NCBI GenBank assembly: GCA_031216445.1
Contig: CM062210.1
Span: 5,142,501 to 5,206,500, forward strand
Direction: 5' to 3'
DNA: 64,000 nt
Origin: Lateolabrax maculatus
Taxonomy: Eukaryota; Chordata; Actinopteri; Acropomatiformes; Lateolabracidae
A program made the position numbers and the translations under genes. Shown here one piece after another: positions 33,722 to 47,674 of the stretch. Every line of letters begins with the position of its first letter. Position 1 is the first letter of the stretch. Under the pieces are notes generated by a model. The model worked only from the letters and a program-made list of their open reading frames with translations, searched no databases and was not told the DNA's origin.

Positions 33722-36700
33722 AAAGCAAAAATGCCAAAAAATAATCCAAAACATAAATAAATGTGACATGTACTTTAACTGCATGTTCTTTAAATCGCCC
33801 CCACAAGAGTTCTGTTTTTTTCATTCTGTGTTTGATAATTAGAGGATTAGTCCTCCTTTCATGGTGACTAAAATGGAAGACTTACCCGATCGTGCCACGC
33901 CCTGACATGGGAGGGCTCGGCGGCTTCTGCGTCGGCGGATTGGTCCTCGATAGTGTTCCACCTCTGATTGACTGATTGTTTCCATGTTGCTGTGGTTGGA
34001 AGAAAAAAAACCCAAAGACACTCATTTAACAGACATATTACTTCAGACACTGCGGGTGATTAATACTTGTGTGACAAGAATCAAACTTTATAGGCTGCCC
34101 AGATTACAACTCTTCAACAGCATAGATGTATATTTCAGTTCAATATTTTAGGGGTTATGTAACGCCAACCCAGCTTATGTTTAACTCAGTCACAGGGTTG
34201 TTTCAACCAGGCTTCTTGCAAAACACGTCCCGAAAAAATAAATAACTAAAGCTTTGAATTGAGCAACATCTGGATTTACAGTATTGCAAATTCCTGTTCA
34301 GTCATACTATTAAAAAAACTCAGGGATACACAGTATGTGCATTGTCTGGGAAGCCTATAAAGATGTGAAATAAACTATAGAACATGTAAAGTAAATGACA
34401 ACACACACAGTTGGTAAACTGACAAGGAGGGTGTTACAGAGCCTCAGACTGTGTGTTCGGGGGTAAGAGGACCACAGTGCAAGTCGGTTAATGGGAATAG
34501 CATAGGTAATGACAAGAATAACCACATGTATAGGAGTTTGTTGTGAAAGGGAGTTGGACAAATCTATCAATAATATATTATAGTAAAAGGGTTCATGTGA
34601 TAAACTGGACTTACCTTGGCTTTTAGCCACTTATGTGGGCGAAGGGGAAAAAAAACACAGAAGAGAGAGACAGAAAGAGGGCATGTCAAAATGGCCATGT
34701 CTAAACGATTCAGTAGAAGTCAAAGTACAGGCGAGCAGGAGTAAAATGATTCCTCGTTGTATTTACACTGAGTAAACATTTAGCAAGGCCTGGGCAGGTC
34801 AGCAGTTACAAGTCATACTACCGGAGGAAAACACTGTGGCTCCTGACTGTTGCTCTCTTTACTTAGACCCACAGTACCACACCCAGTGCCACAGTCAGAC
34901 TGGAAGGAAACTGCACGGATCTGCTGGCAGAGCTATTGTGCACAAGTGAAACAAGTTTTATCTTTAACATGGTGTCTGAGCCTGAAGAATGTACCTTTCT
35001 ACATCAGAAAGCTGGGTCTACTGGGCATCTATGTGTTGATTTCATTCATTTTTTGTACATATCCAGATTTGGATGATCGCAATACCGGCAGTGATAAAAA
35101 CCCACCTTTGTACTTGTGCGGGCTGATGTCAAAGAGAATATAGAGCCAGCCTAGCAGTGGGGTTGATCTGCAGTTTGACAACTGCAGAGTCAAGTGGCTC
35201 ATCTATAATGCAGCTTCCCCAGTGGCCTTTGCAGAAAGCATTGTAGCATCACAAGACCACAAGAGAAAGGGAGAAAGTGAAACTAAAAGCAAATTCATGG
35301 CATAGGTCAGTATGATGTGAACTCTGCCTCTTTTAAAACAGAAAACACCTTCACAGCAGCTGTGAATGGTAAATTTCACGTTCAAATTTCGCTCTCCCTG
35401 GGTTTTAGAGCTAGACGAGATTCAATTTACAATCTAGGTCATGCCAGAAATGCCAAGGTCTACTATTGCTTTCTCTTATCTTCCTGGCAAATGCTGCCTC
35501 TCTGTTTCGCTGAACAAACCAGACTGTCAGTTCCGAGTTGAATTATGGACAGACAGGTTCAGATTAAGGCCATTATCAAGTCCAAAAAGGCTTAGCATGT
35601 CGGGGGAAAATCTGGAGCAACGCAGTGTGTCAGAGTTGGGCGAGTCTGTCGGGTCCACGCTCAGTATAAAAGGACACAAACATCATCGAGGATAAATCCC
35701 AACAAATATTGTGCAAACAAGATGTTGTGATATGACAGTGGCTACTGTGTAATTGATTTGCGTTTGAAAAGTTTTTAGTAACTTCAAAATTATAAACAAA
35801 TAATTCCTACTGTTGCTGCTGCTTCACATTAAAATAGTTCAACATGCCAAACACGAGGCGGCTTTTGTCCTGATGCAGTCACAAAAAACACAATGTATTT
35901 GTCCCCCTAGTTAGCGCTGATGCCACTAAGTAAGAAGTTTGCCCTGAAATGCATCTACAAGACGCATGACAGCCATTTTAGCAAATATTAGAGGAAGCAA
36001 TGGAACAAGAAGCAGCAGCCAGAGTGAGCTATTAGATGAAGAGCTGCAGGCAACAGGCTGCACATCTCCACCTACTCAGCATGGTAACCAACTCCTGCTA
36101 CAGTGCTATCTGCTGTTATGTGAAAAAATTACTTGTGCCGCCGTGCGCAGCATGAAATCTGATGGCGGTTGCAATTATTTTTGAATGACTTCTTCATTAA
36201 AAAAACGCAAGTTTAATTGGCTGCACTGTAAACATATATCCCAGTCGCTCTTGTGCTGTATTTCTGTTTTTCTGTAGTTTTAAACTGCACTTTCTGTTAC
36301 CGCCAGTGACCACGGGTGTTGCCAAATCAATCAGGACTGAAGCTTTAGGGATTAAAATTTAATAGAATAGTGACTTCCTGACCTCTGTGCGTGAATAGAC
36401 AGACCTTCAAACCACATACAGAGAAATAAAAAAAGGCAGTCATGACTTTGTCGACTCGCGTATGGAATCAAAAATCCCCCAAAAAACAGAACTATCCCTT
36501 TAAACTAATCTTGTGAACTCATAACTGACACAACACAAAATATCAAAAGGATTGCAATCTAACTTCAAAACACCTGACATCATCGTCCCCGGATCCCAGA
36601 AAGCCCTGCTGACTAGATTAAAAATCAGCTGACTGGAAGACTAAATCTCATCTTTCGTATTAAAGCTAAAAAGCATCATGTCACTGTCAGCGCGCCTTGA

Positions 36701-37223
36701 GATATAGGGACATCCTAATCTGTCAGTTATTACTGATATGATGCTGCCGTGTTCAGAGAAGAATCTGATTATCTAAAAAGATTCACATTCTCTTTTCCTT
36801 CAAATCATTTTTCTTTATTGCTCTTTTGGATCGGAGAACAGCTTCTAACCAATAATGTATGTAAACGCTGCATGATGTTTCTCCTCTGCGTTACAGCTCA
36901 TGCATTGGTGTTTAATTATACAAACATTGTGTGAGGCCGTAAAGCCAATTCAACATTTAGGCCAGTGCAAACACTCAGGCAGATGCAGCGAGTTTCACAG
37001 TTAACTGGAGGCAATATGTCTATTTAAACTCCCATTAAAGCATTGATCCTGGTCGGTAAGCAAACCATGGCTATAGATTTTCTATACTAACGTGGCATCT
37101 GACAGCAGCCATCACAGGATACTGTATGAATTCATATGGAGTATTGATGTCAAGTATCGATTGGCTGTTTGGGCTGTGACATGCATAGATGAGAGGAGGT
37201 GAGTGATGTAGGATTGCTGCAGG

Positions 37224-37277
<54 letters not shown>

Positions 37278-40200
37278 CCCCATCACATTCACTAACTAAA
37301 TGCAGCATTTATAAAGACATTTAAAAAGGAGAAAATCCACCGAGATTAGGCCCAGAGTAATACATAATGTTCTTAAAATAGATGCATCAAACACTCTCAA
37401 AGCAGCCATGAAGCATGATGGTTTCAGTAATTTGACACCACTGTGCAATTCTTCTATTTAATCTAACACAGTAGAGTCAGAACTGTGGGTGATTCACATG
37501 GACCTCGCTGTGATTTTGTTTGCTTTTTGCCCTGTGATTATATAAAATGTATTTATAATTTTAAAGAGTGAAAACATGATTAAATTATTTACTGAGTAGG
37601 AGCTTAATAGAATTAAGAAGTTTTAGAAGTTTTTCATGATTAAAAAAACTTAATTACTAATTATTCAACATTATCCAAGAGACAGTTTCATGAATCTCAG
37701 AAATAAAGCTGTAACTGCAAATACTAAATTGTTATACAGAAATACTATTTGAAAAAAACATCTAATGATTAAGGGAACAGTTTGACTTTTTGGGAAATAT
37801 GCTGTATCTGTGCACTAACTATGCAGTCAGTTAGCTTAGCTTAGCACAAAGACTGGAAGCAGAGGGAAACAGCTAGCCGGGCTCTCTCAAAAAGTTCCTA
37901 AATCTGCATACCAGCTCCTGTAACACTCACTAACTTGCACGTTGTATCTCTTTTGTTTAACCAGTGCACAAACAGAGATGTACTGTAACAATGACAAGGC
38001 TGCTGGTCCCCAAAAAATACTTACAGCACATGTAAGAGATACAATGTGTTAATAATGTGCTTTTGGATGGTGGATTTAGGAATGTCGGACAGGGCTGGCT
38101 GTTTCCTCCCTGCTTCCAGTCATTATGGTAGGTCACTCTGCATACAGATATGTGGGTGATATCGTTTTTCTAATCTCACTCTTAGCAATTTCCCAAAAAT
38201 TAGGTCATAATAATCAGTGAAAACCTGGTCCCTGTTGTGAGAAATGCACCCAAATAAAATGCTTCACTCCCCATTAACCATCACACCCTTCCACTATGTC
38301 AAGACGGTCCAATGTAATCCTCCACACAGTAAATTGAGAGTGACACAACGGGACGGTAATGGCGGGTCTATAATCCAATCTGTCTGAAAGCTGCAATTGA
38401 TTGGCTGATTGATGGGCCAGATGAAGCTCAAAGGGGAGGCTGGAGAACGCAAAAAATGCCTGTGGCCATCAGGAAATGATGTCATTACCACCACCGTCAG
38501 GACGACCCAGTGACCCTAAAGCGAGCCCTAATGGCAGGGAGGGAGCGAAAATGTCTCACTTGGGTCATCAGAGTTTCTACTTGGGAGAGCTTATCACAAC
38601 AAAATCAGCCTCTTGCCTGCCTTTCAGATTGTACTGATGTGAAAATAAACTACAAATCTAATTGTAACAACATCATTCCTCTGCAAAGGTTTAGGGAAAC
38701 TGGAGAATGAGATTACGAGGGCGGTCTGGGCCTAAGTGCCGTTTAAAAACGTCTCACAAAATTTGCCTCCACTCGCCATTTTCACAATGCTCTAAGAATA
38801 GAGCTGTTTTCTGAAAAGCCATATGATGTAATCACTTTTTTAGTTCATCTCCACCCCCAACCCGTTCCCACCAACCCACACTGAAACATATTCCTGTAGG
38901 GTCAGAAGGGGGGCTTTCTGAAGATGAAAGAGAAAGCATAAGAGATAGAGTGAGCCAGAAAACGAGTCAAAGTGGGAGAGAGAGGAGAAGAGATAGGAAT
39001 ACCTCTGGCAAGAAAGAGAGGAGGGGGAAGGGAAGAAAATTAGATATAGTAGAAAAAGTAAGAGGAAGAACAGAAGCAGAGATAAACTAATAGACTGAGT
39101 GTAGAGAAATCTGATCTGAGAGCAGATCTAAAGCAGATAAAAAGACCAAAAATGCATAAAATCATAAAGAAAAAGGAAACAGTGCTCACCTTAACGCCAT
39201 GGCCGACGTCGTCCAGTACAGTGTAGTCAATGGGCTTCCTGATGTACCTGACCGGCCGCTCCATATTGGCCGGCGCTATGATCTTATGGGTCCTCGCCGT
39301 GTTCTTGTTGGTGGTCAGGATCCCGATCTCCCGCCTGGCCACCTTCTCTTTATGGATGTCCACCGTCTGTAAATGACACAGTGAGGACAGAAGAGGGGAT
39401 GTGATCGATGCCACAGTGGAAACACAGAGACGGCCCAGTACAACAGAGACCTCCGGGATTGAATGAACTCGTCATACAGCAGCTTAAGAAGGTTTAATTA
39501 AATCATGAGGCTGTGCTTTTCATCACCGAGGTCATAATCGTTTTACAACAGCCAGTGCACGCTAATAAAATCGACTGCGGTAGAGATCAGGTCCTGAACA
39601 GAATAATCACCGAAACATGTGTATCTGAACATTTCTGACGTTAAAAAATGAACTGATGACAATAAGTGAGTAACTGAGTTAGAATAGAAAAGTGATGCCA
39701 TTAAAAGGACACTACATTCATATTTCAGAAGAATAAAATTAAGTCTATTGTGCATTTAAATCATTCTCACAGATTTCTATTAGCAGAAAAATGTCTCTTT
39801 GATCTTCCTTTTGCAAAAAGCTGTGGCCAAATTGTGATGCATTATTTATGCTCCTGGAGACCAAGAGAGTTTTCCTACTGAAACTGCACCAATGTTCGAT
39901 ACATTACCCAGACCACTTTATAAAAACTAATTACTTTAAACATTTGGCTCCAAATGAAAAAAATAACAATCAATCCCTGCATGGTGCATGTTTGCAGCAA
40001 GAGTTTGACCAAGTTACATACCGAGTGGGAGTCAGTGCTTTATGGTGGACAAACTATGTAACAGTGACATATCTGCAAAATATCGGCAATAAACAAATAG
40101 CTCTATAATAATCTGACAATTATTTACTACATTTTTGATGATATTCAATTTACATCATTATAAAACACAGAAAAGCAGCAAATCTTTTAACCTTTTTGCT

Positions 40201-43200
40201 TGATATACAGTCAAAATAGTTAATTTTCTGCCAGTCGACAGCCATCAAGGGGGCATACTGACGATCATGTCCACTGTCAAATCTTCAACAGATCTCAACA
40301 CCATCACACACCACTGCATTTCCATTCCCTGCTCTGCCTTCACACTCGCACAGAGAGGAGCCCAGGAGCAGCTGCCCTTCCTCTGAGAGATGAAAGGCTG
40401 CAATGTCTGCCGAGGGCAGACCAGTAAAAGGATGGTCTCTCACAGGGGGGGGGAAGGAGTCAGCGACCAGCGCCAACAGAGGATTCCTTTCATGCCACCG
40501 GGATCTGGAGCTGGACTGAGCTCTGTCTCTCTTTATGCTGCACTGTTCCACTGTATGGCCGACTTAACCTTCGAGTATCACTCATCCCAGAGTGGAGGGA
40601 ATCAACAACACTGGTGGACTCATATGTAGTCCAGTATAGTGCAGTTAAGCTGACATCTCTGGACATTATCCAGTCCAGGCATTAATGAGATATAGGCTTG
40701 AGAGCTGAGAAGCTGTAGTATCTATGAAAACATTTGATAAAAAAAGAAATTTGATTTCACTTCTTACAGGACATGTAAGGGGTTAAGTGGGTAAAGTGGA
40801 TTGTTCAAAATTATAGAAAAAAATAGGAATCAATATTTCATAACAGGCAAAGTTGCTCATACATAATTGCTCCCACAGAGACTTCCCATACAAGCGGGAA
40901 ACATCCGTTCTGTTCCAATACCCTGTTGTGTCTGTTTGAATTAAGGGGGATGACAGAGAGTTGACTACAGTTATCTTTTCTAACCTGAGCTGGGCTGCCA
41001 GAACACGAGAGGCTCTTAATACAAAAGAAAGGAGAACTGCAGGGACAAAGTCTTCCCAATGAGGCAAACAACCCAATGCATAAATATTCCATTTAACAGC
41101 ACTTCAAACTCCAGTGTGTGGGACCTCCCCTACGATTGGATTTGAGCTAATGGCTTGACTCCACAGCTCGGAGATAATGCCCAAATTTCAAACCCGTCAT
41201 AAATCATGATCGTCTGGAAACAACTGGGCCAAAATCTAATCAGGATTTTTGGCTTCCATTTGCGGGGGAGTGATGGGGTTCAGTGATAGGCTATGATGGA
41301 TCCAGAGAGAGGAAGGAGTGACTAGTAGGGAATAGCTAAGTCATTCTACGTCTGGTTTTTACATCCAAAACAAAGCTTTAACCTCACTTCACCTCACTAC
41401 GACTCCAACACACCGACCTCGTTAGAGTTCTTGTAAAGTCGTGGGCATGGGACATTGTTATTGTAAGATATTATGGGGAAGGAGCTGTTTGCAGCCAAAA
41501 CTTTAAAAAAAAGTGGAAAAGTTCTCCTACAAGAGAATTGCTGTTGAAATATTGTAGCTAAATTTGGAAAGCTTCTGGGCTTGGCTGAACATACTCGCCT
41601 TATCAGAGAGCAGCGTGTGGACAAACACCATCGCAGCTGGCGAAGGAGGGAAGTGAGAAGGCGAAGTGGTATGAGTTCATCTCCTTCCTGTATGCAAGGA
41701 AAATAGCCCTGCTGTAACAGTGCAAGTCGATGTTACACAAGGTTTGACAGAGGGGTAAATTAAAAACCACAACTTTCCCCGCAGTGAGTGGTTGCACCCT
41801 GTCGTGAACGCTTTTCTAATCCGCTGACCGGTGCCCAAAGGATGTTAAATGGATCTGACAAACAAATGCTAAAGGTCTAAATAGAAAAGCGCATTCTGCC
41901 TTGACCCCTATCGACGGACCCAGTGGGGAGCTCCAATCTGAGCAATAGCGACTTAATAGCCTGTCTCTTCCCTCGACTGCTTCTACTGACTTTTCAACCG
42001 GCACTAAAAGGCGCTCACTTGATCTCAATGGTCCAATTGTTTGGTGAAAAGAGACTGAGCTCCTAATACGTCTTGCCAAACTGAAAGGTGGATGATTCAC
42101 ATGTTTTCAACCACTGTCAGCCATATGTTTGAGGCCTGCGGGTGTTTACGCAGAACACCGAGCAGTTTTGGCTCTGGTGTTTGGCTTCATCCATCAGCTA
42201 CAGGCTTTTAGGATTTAAAGGGCCTCCTCTCTTCTTTCTGCTTTCTCATGCTGCTTACTCTTCTTCTGCATCCTTACAGTTTTGCCTTTTCTCTATCCCT
42301 CTAATGCCATCCAATTCTCCCCACACCTATATGACTGTTTTGAAGATCTAGGTCATACATGGGAACTGCTGCCAACACCATCATCGTCCTCCACACGTTC
42401 TTACCAGACAGAAAAAAAAAATCCAGATCACTTTGGACTGGAAAAGTTCTTCCCTTTTTGGGATACAAGTGAGTCAGCGCAGTGGTTGCCACGATGAGAG
42501 ATTCTTGTTGTGTTGTTAGTAGCAACAAGTGCCTAAATATTTGTGATGAGTTATTTATTTCCTTTTTAATCCAGATTGTTGCCATTTTGGTTACGGCTGC
42601 ACTTAGAAAGCCCGCAGCTCCAAATAGGACACAGGGTCAGCTTTGTAAATGTTTGAACTTTAACACCCAGGGATCTACTGACGGGACGCCGTGTCACCCG
42701 ACGAGACACCGACGTGTTTACGAACCTGGGCAGTCTTTTTCTGGACAGAGTCACTGCTGAATTGGAGTCTGTAAATGCGTTTGATCTCATGTTTCAATCT
42801 GTTATTTACCCAAATTTCATCCAGGCAAAGACGGTGATTCCACATAATTAGGGGGGTCGCACATTCCTCTGCCTAACAGCCCCAGTTTATGGCTCTTGGT
42901 TTGTTTTTGTTTGCCTAAAGATTTTGCCAAGAGCCAGATAACATTTTGTCCATCCCGCCTGACTGGAAGAAGAATTTCAGTAATGGGAATCTACAGGGGG
43001 GCCATGATGAACAAAACACTTTGGAAAGGGGAACTCAGGGATTCTTGGGACTATTCGTGGGACTCTTTACAACTGTGGGTACTTAGTGCAGATACATATT
43101 ATTACATAGCTTTCATATCGAAGTTAACAGTAACACGGTCTGTAGCTTATTCTGTAGCAATTTCCTAGGTTGTCAAAAGATGATATTGTTAATTATGACA

Positions 43201-46200
43201 CTTTAGCACTCAGTGTTTTGAGAGTTCATTCTGCTGTGTCTCACTGCCTTTACGTAACTATTTTTTGCTCATATTTGGGCACTGACTAGATTGTACTTCT
43301 AGTTCATGATTCATATTGATATAGTGTATATTCTGACACGACATGAATCTGTCAATTCTTCATAGATTTTTAATATTCGTAATATTTGTTGCATCACAGC
43401 AGGTCTGTACACGAACAAGGCCTTTTCCTCCATTGTGTACTGCTCTCTGTGTGTTTGGTAAGTCTCACGTTTCACTAAAAGCTCAGACGTTAAATTAGGT
43501 GTGGACTATGCAATAGAGATAAGAGTGCAGATGCTTTGATTTCTTTTCAGGAACACAATTGTTTGTATCCAGCACCTTTTTAGACTCTAGCGTATGATAG
43601 ATCTGAAAATGTAATACAAGACACGGCATCTCTCCCTCATACTGATTTACACTGCTCAGACTAGAGGGGAGTCGGGCAGGGTTGGAGTATTTGGGAAACA
43701 GGTCACACATTGACAGAATGTGTCCACACGTCAGCAGCAGGGGCATAAATCTCTCAGTCCAGTGGTGCAGCCAATCAAAGGGCCAGGAATGGAATTTCGA
43801 AACCTTGTGCAAACGCAACTTCCCACCAGACAAGACACACACACACACACACTCTTTTGGTGGGTGAGGTAAGAAGAGATCAGAAAAAAGACATCTGTAG
43901 ACTTTGATATGGAATTAAGACAGCCGGTTTCACTTCAGCGCATGTTGGAGTGAAGAAAAAAAAACAGCCTTTTCAGCGCTTTGCCCGTCTGGCCGCGGGA
44001 TGATATACTCCATAAAATGCCAGCTATGCACAAACACATAGACAAACAAAAAAAGCTGCACAGCATTTACTGTAGACGTAGTAGTGAGCTTACTCAAACC
44101 ATGGGGAAAAGCCTGCTACTGGATAAACACACCCTACATACCTAAGAGTCAGTGTGCATGTGTGGCTGGCCATAACAGACAAGTGTGCCAATCGTTAATG
44201 ATATAGTTCGACTGCAGATTATGAAAATGTTTCAGCAAACTGGAGGCAAGGCATTTTCTTCCTGCTCCTCTGAGATACCACACACACACACACACACACA
44301 ACACACTGAAAAGTGCTCAGTTCCCATGGTGCTCTGTCCAAGAACATTAAGACATGGACTATTTTTACTGGCGTGTAATATCATAAACCAGAACTACATG
44401 ATTATGAAATAAGACATGGCATAAGGTCTTATTAAAGGCCATTCCTGGCTGAGAGCTAAGATAAGCTCGTCTTTACAGCAGTCCAGGAATTGGAAATCCT
44501 TGTTCTGTGGGATTACGAGGCGATAATAACTATGAAGCACATGTCTGTTAAACACATTTGAACTTCAATTTCAGGCTTACTGTACAGGACGATTTATCAC
44601 ACTGGTCGGAGCAGCTAAAGGTGAACACGGCCTGATGAGGACGTGGCCATCGCTTCTTCTAACTGTTATTTTTCCAAGAAAAATTTTGACTGAGCGCGAA
44701 TGCTCTTTCTGGGCAAAGCCCTGCTTCTCGCTCACACTATTACCCACGTTCACCCTTGAGAGCGGATTTGAACAATTTGTGATGCTCAGTGTGTTCCAGC
44801 AAGCAAGTGCTCAAGTGTGCTTCTCCTGCGCCCACTTTCTCTCAACCTGCATGGTCTGCTTCTACTACAGTTATTTCCTGAAATAACTTCCTTTAAATAA
44901 TAATTTTGCCAATGTTTGATTGTACTGATGACTACATTAAAAAGGCACATAAACCCCCGCAAAACGAGATATACCGGGTTAATAAGTGAGCTTTAGAGGT
45001 GCTGGTAGGCAGATTTTGATACCTCGAAGTAAGATCTTTAAAAAAATTAACTACCGGCCGTAAATTCCAAAACATTTTAGTGGCTTGACAAGTGTAAAAC
45101 TATCCAGTATTTCATTTCCTTGAGAAATGTTTTTTCTTCTTCCTCTTTGTTATAATCTCGTGACCCATCAGGTTGATCTTATGACCCACTGGGGTCCAGC
45201 CCCCAGAAACCACTGCTCTAGGGCACCTTGTCCTAGATTTGTGCCGGTAAACTTCCGGTCACATGCCTGCTGCTTGACCCTCCAGGCTGCTCCCAGTCTT
45301 CGGTCTTCTGCTTCTCACCGTGTCTGGCCTCATCTGTAGGAGCAGTGCAATCCAACACTCCTCGACTCTGCACTGAGCCAAAACGGCTGTTGAACCAGAG
45401 CAAATGCCTCTTTGTCTGGTCTGTTTCTCAGCGTGATTACAGCAAGCACATCTGAGGCCCGTCATCTGTGGAGTCAAACAGTTGTCCAAAGGCCCTTCGG
45501 TGGGGCTGTTTTCGGAGCAGTTAGTGCAAAACAGTGAATGTTGGAGCTTCCATCTGCACTCTGAGCCAAAATGGGAGGTCAAACGCCCCGTAGGGAGTTC
45601 TCAGTTTGGCAGCATCTTGTTAAACATCCCTCAAAAACCAGATTCCTCTGTTAAATCTAACAACCCACGTTAGTGCGACGGAGCCAGAAGCGGAGGTTGC
45701 GAGGATTGGAAGTGTGAAACCTCGGAGAGATTGTCTCTCCCAGCAGGGGAAAAAAAAAAAACCCCTCTATTAAAAAGAGTCATGACAGCACGCCAAGGTT
45801 GACGCTTTGTTTGCTAACACAGCACATATGGAAACACCTCGGCTGACTTTCAGCAATCTAACTTTTGGGCTGAGGCCAGACAGCGTTCTGAGTGAGCTCT
45901 GAAGTTTACATACAAGCTGAGAGCGAGCCTAAATGATGCCCAGACTTTGAGCCAGACAACAAAAGATAACAAACACCAAAAGATTAATCATCAGCTACAG
46001 ATTGTGTCTTCTTCTGTAAGGGGAAATAAGTATTTCCTAATGAGACTTGTTCATACGGAACTGTCAAATTATTGCCTATGTTACTCTTACACGGGGAGGA
46101 ACTGCAGAACAGAGGTGTAATGATTAGATGTAATTGCAGAAGGTTGTTAAGTGGGAAAGAATGCACTGATAATGATGATGATGCTCTGCAGTGGGAAGAG

Positions 46201-47607
46201 GGCGGAGAAGGAAGAGCAGGAGAGGAAGTAACCACAAAGACGAGAAGCTGACGATTCACTGAACAACATCAGTCAGTTCACACCATCACTTAATCAAATT
46301 TAACCTCTATTCATGCAGGACAGAGTCATGATGAACGTGCAGGCACTGCCACACTTCACATCACACAGAAACACGCCGCTTGCAGTAAGCAAATCCAGCG
46401 ACAGCCTTAAAGGGGAGAAGTCCTCAACTGATTAAATGATCATTCAAATAGAGATCGACAGATAAATCAACATCAGCTTTGAAAACTGATGACAAATTGT
46501 TGAAATGATTTATTTCATAAAACATTTACTGGTTGCAGTTTCTCAAATATAAAAGATCTGCAGCCTTTTTTCCCCCAATTTCTTTCTTCACATTTGGGGC
46601 GGTTTGTTGGACATAACAAGACATTTAGGTCTTCACTTTTTTATAATTATTTTTTTACTTTAAAAGTCACATTTAAAGACTAATCAATGTATGGACTGAT
46701 TGAAAAAAAAAAAGTTTAAAATGTGAAGAAAATGGTTGTTTTGTTACAGACCCAAGAAAGCTCTTCTGTACCATTAACAGAACCATAATACTGTATATTT
46801 ATAGCAGATTGATGAGGTTATTAATCAATAGCAATCACAAAATGTTTGCCCCATGCTGAGTATTCAGGTTTACAAAACTAATTTTCCACCCTGAGAAAAT
46901 ACTGCCTTCCCACTCTAATTTCCACCATTTTCAATCTCCCCCCTACTGACTCCCATTAGCTGTTCACAGATGAGTATGACGACAACTGTGCCAATGATAT
47001 CACACAATGTTTCAGCACACAACCCACTCAAGCCAAAAAATAAAAAATACATCTGCAGACAAATGTTATTTTCATTATTGATTTATCTGACATTTACCTT
47101 TTTTTAATCAATTAGTTTTTTAGTCTACTACTACCAAGTTCTCAGAGATGAAAATATCATTAAACCCAAAGTTAACAATAACAGAATTCTAAATCTAATA
47201 AATTACAATTAATCTACTACTAAAATGAGCACAACAATATTACATACAGATATTCATATTGGGTTTTTATTGTTAATAGAAAGGGTTTAGAATCCTTAAA
47301 TTAGAGGTTTATTCAGAGATTATTCACTACAGTTGTTTATTAATGCAAAAATATTCTCTGGTTGAAGCCTCACAAATGTTAATATTTTTAAAATATGTTT
47401 TAGATGTTTTATATAATTTGAAACTGACTGACTGTAGGTCGGAAAAAAATAATTAAAGTCTCTCTTTTTCACATCTACATCTACAAAAAGAAAATACAGA
47501 CAAACTCGGCATGGAAGTCTGCATTTCACAGCCAGGCAAGTGGGAGAGACCACCAGGAGAAGCAGGAGAGAGCCCAAAACACACAGGCAAGCAGTGGGAT
47601 CAGCAGG

Positions 47608-47674
<67 letters not shown>

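Larger units (their letters stand above)
33227..39189 (-). other. abi1 introns around the WLKAK microexon
   Basis: The introns are 33227-33885, 33990-34614 and 34630-39189. They hold CA/TA and GT microsatellites and a dispersed repeat at about 37770-38130. The open frame at 35966-36184 is Ser/Gln-rich but lacks splice or start context, and I do not recognise it. Confidence 0.55.

Noticed and set aside
35966..36184. Ser/Gln-rich 72-aa open frame
   Set aside because: No recognisable family, no splice context, and intronic on the opposite strand to abi1.
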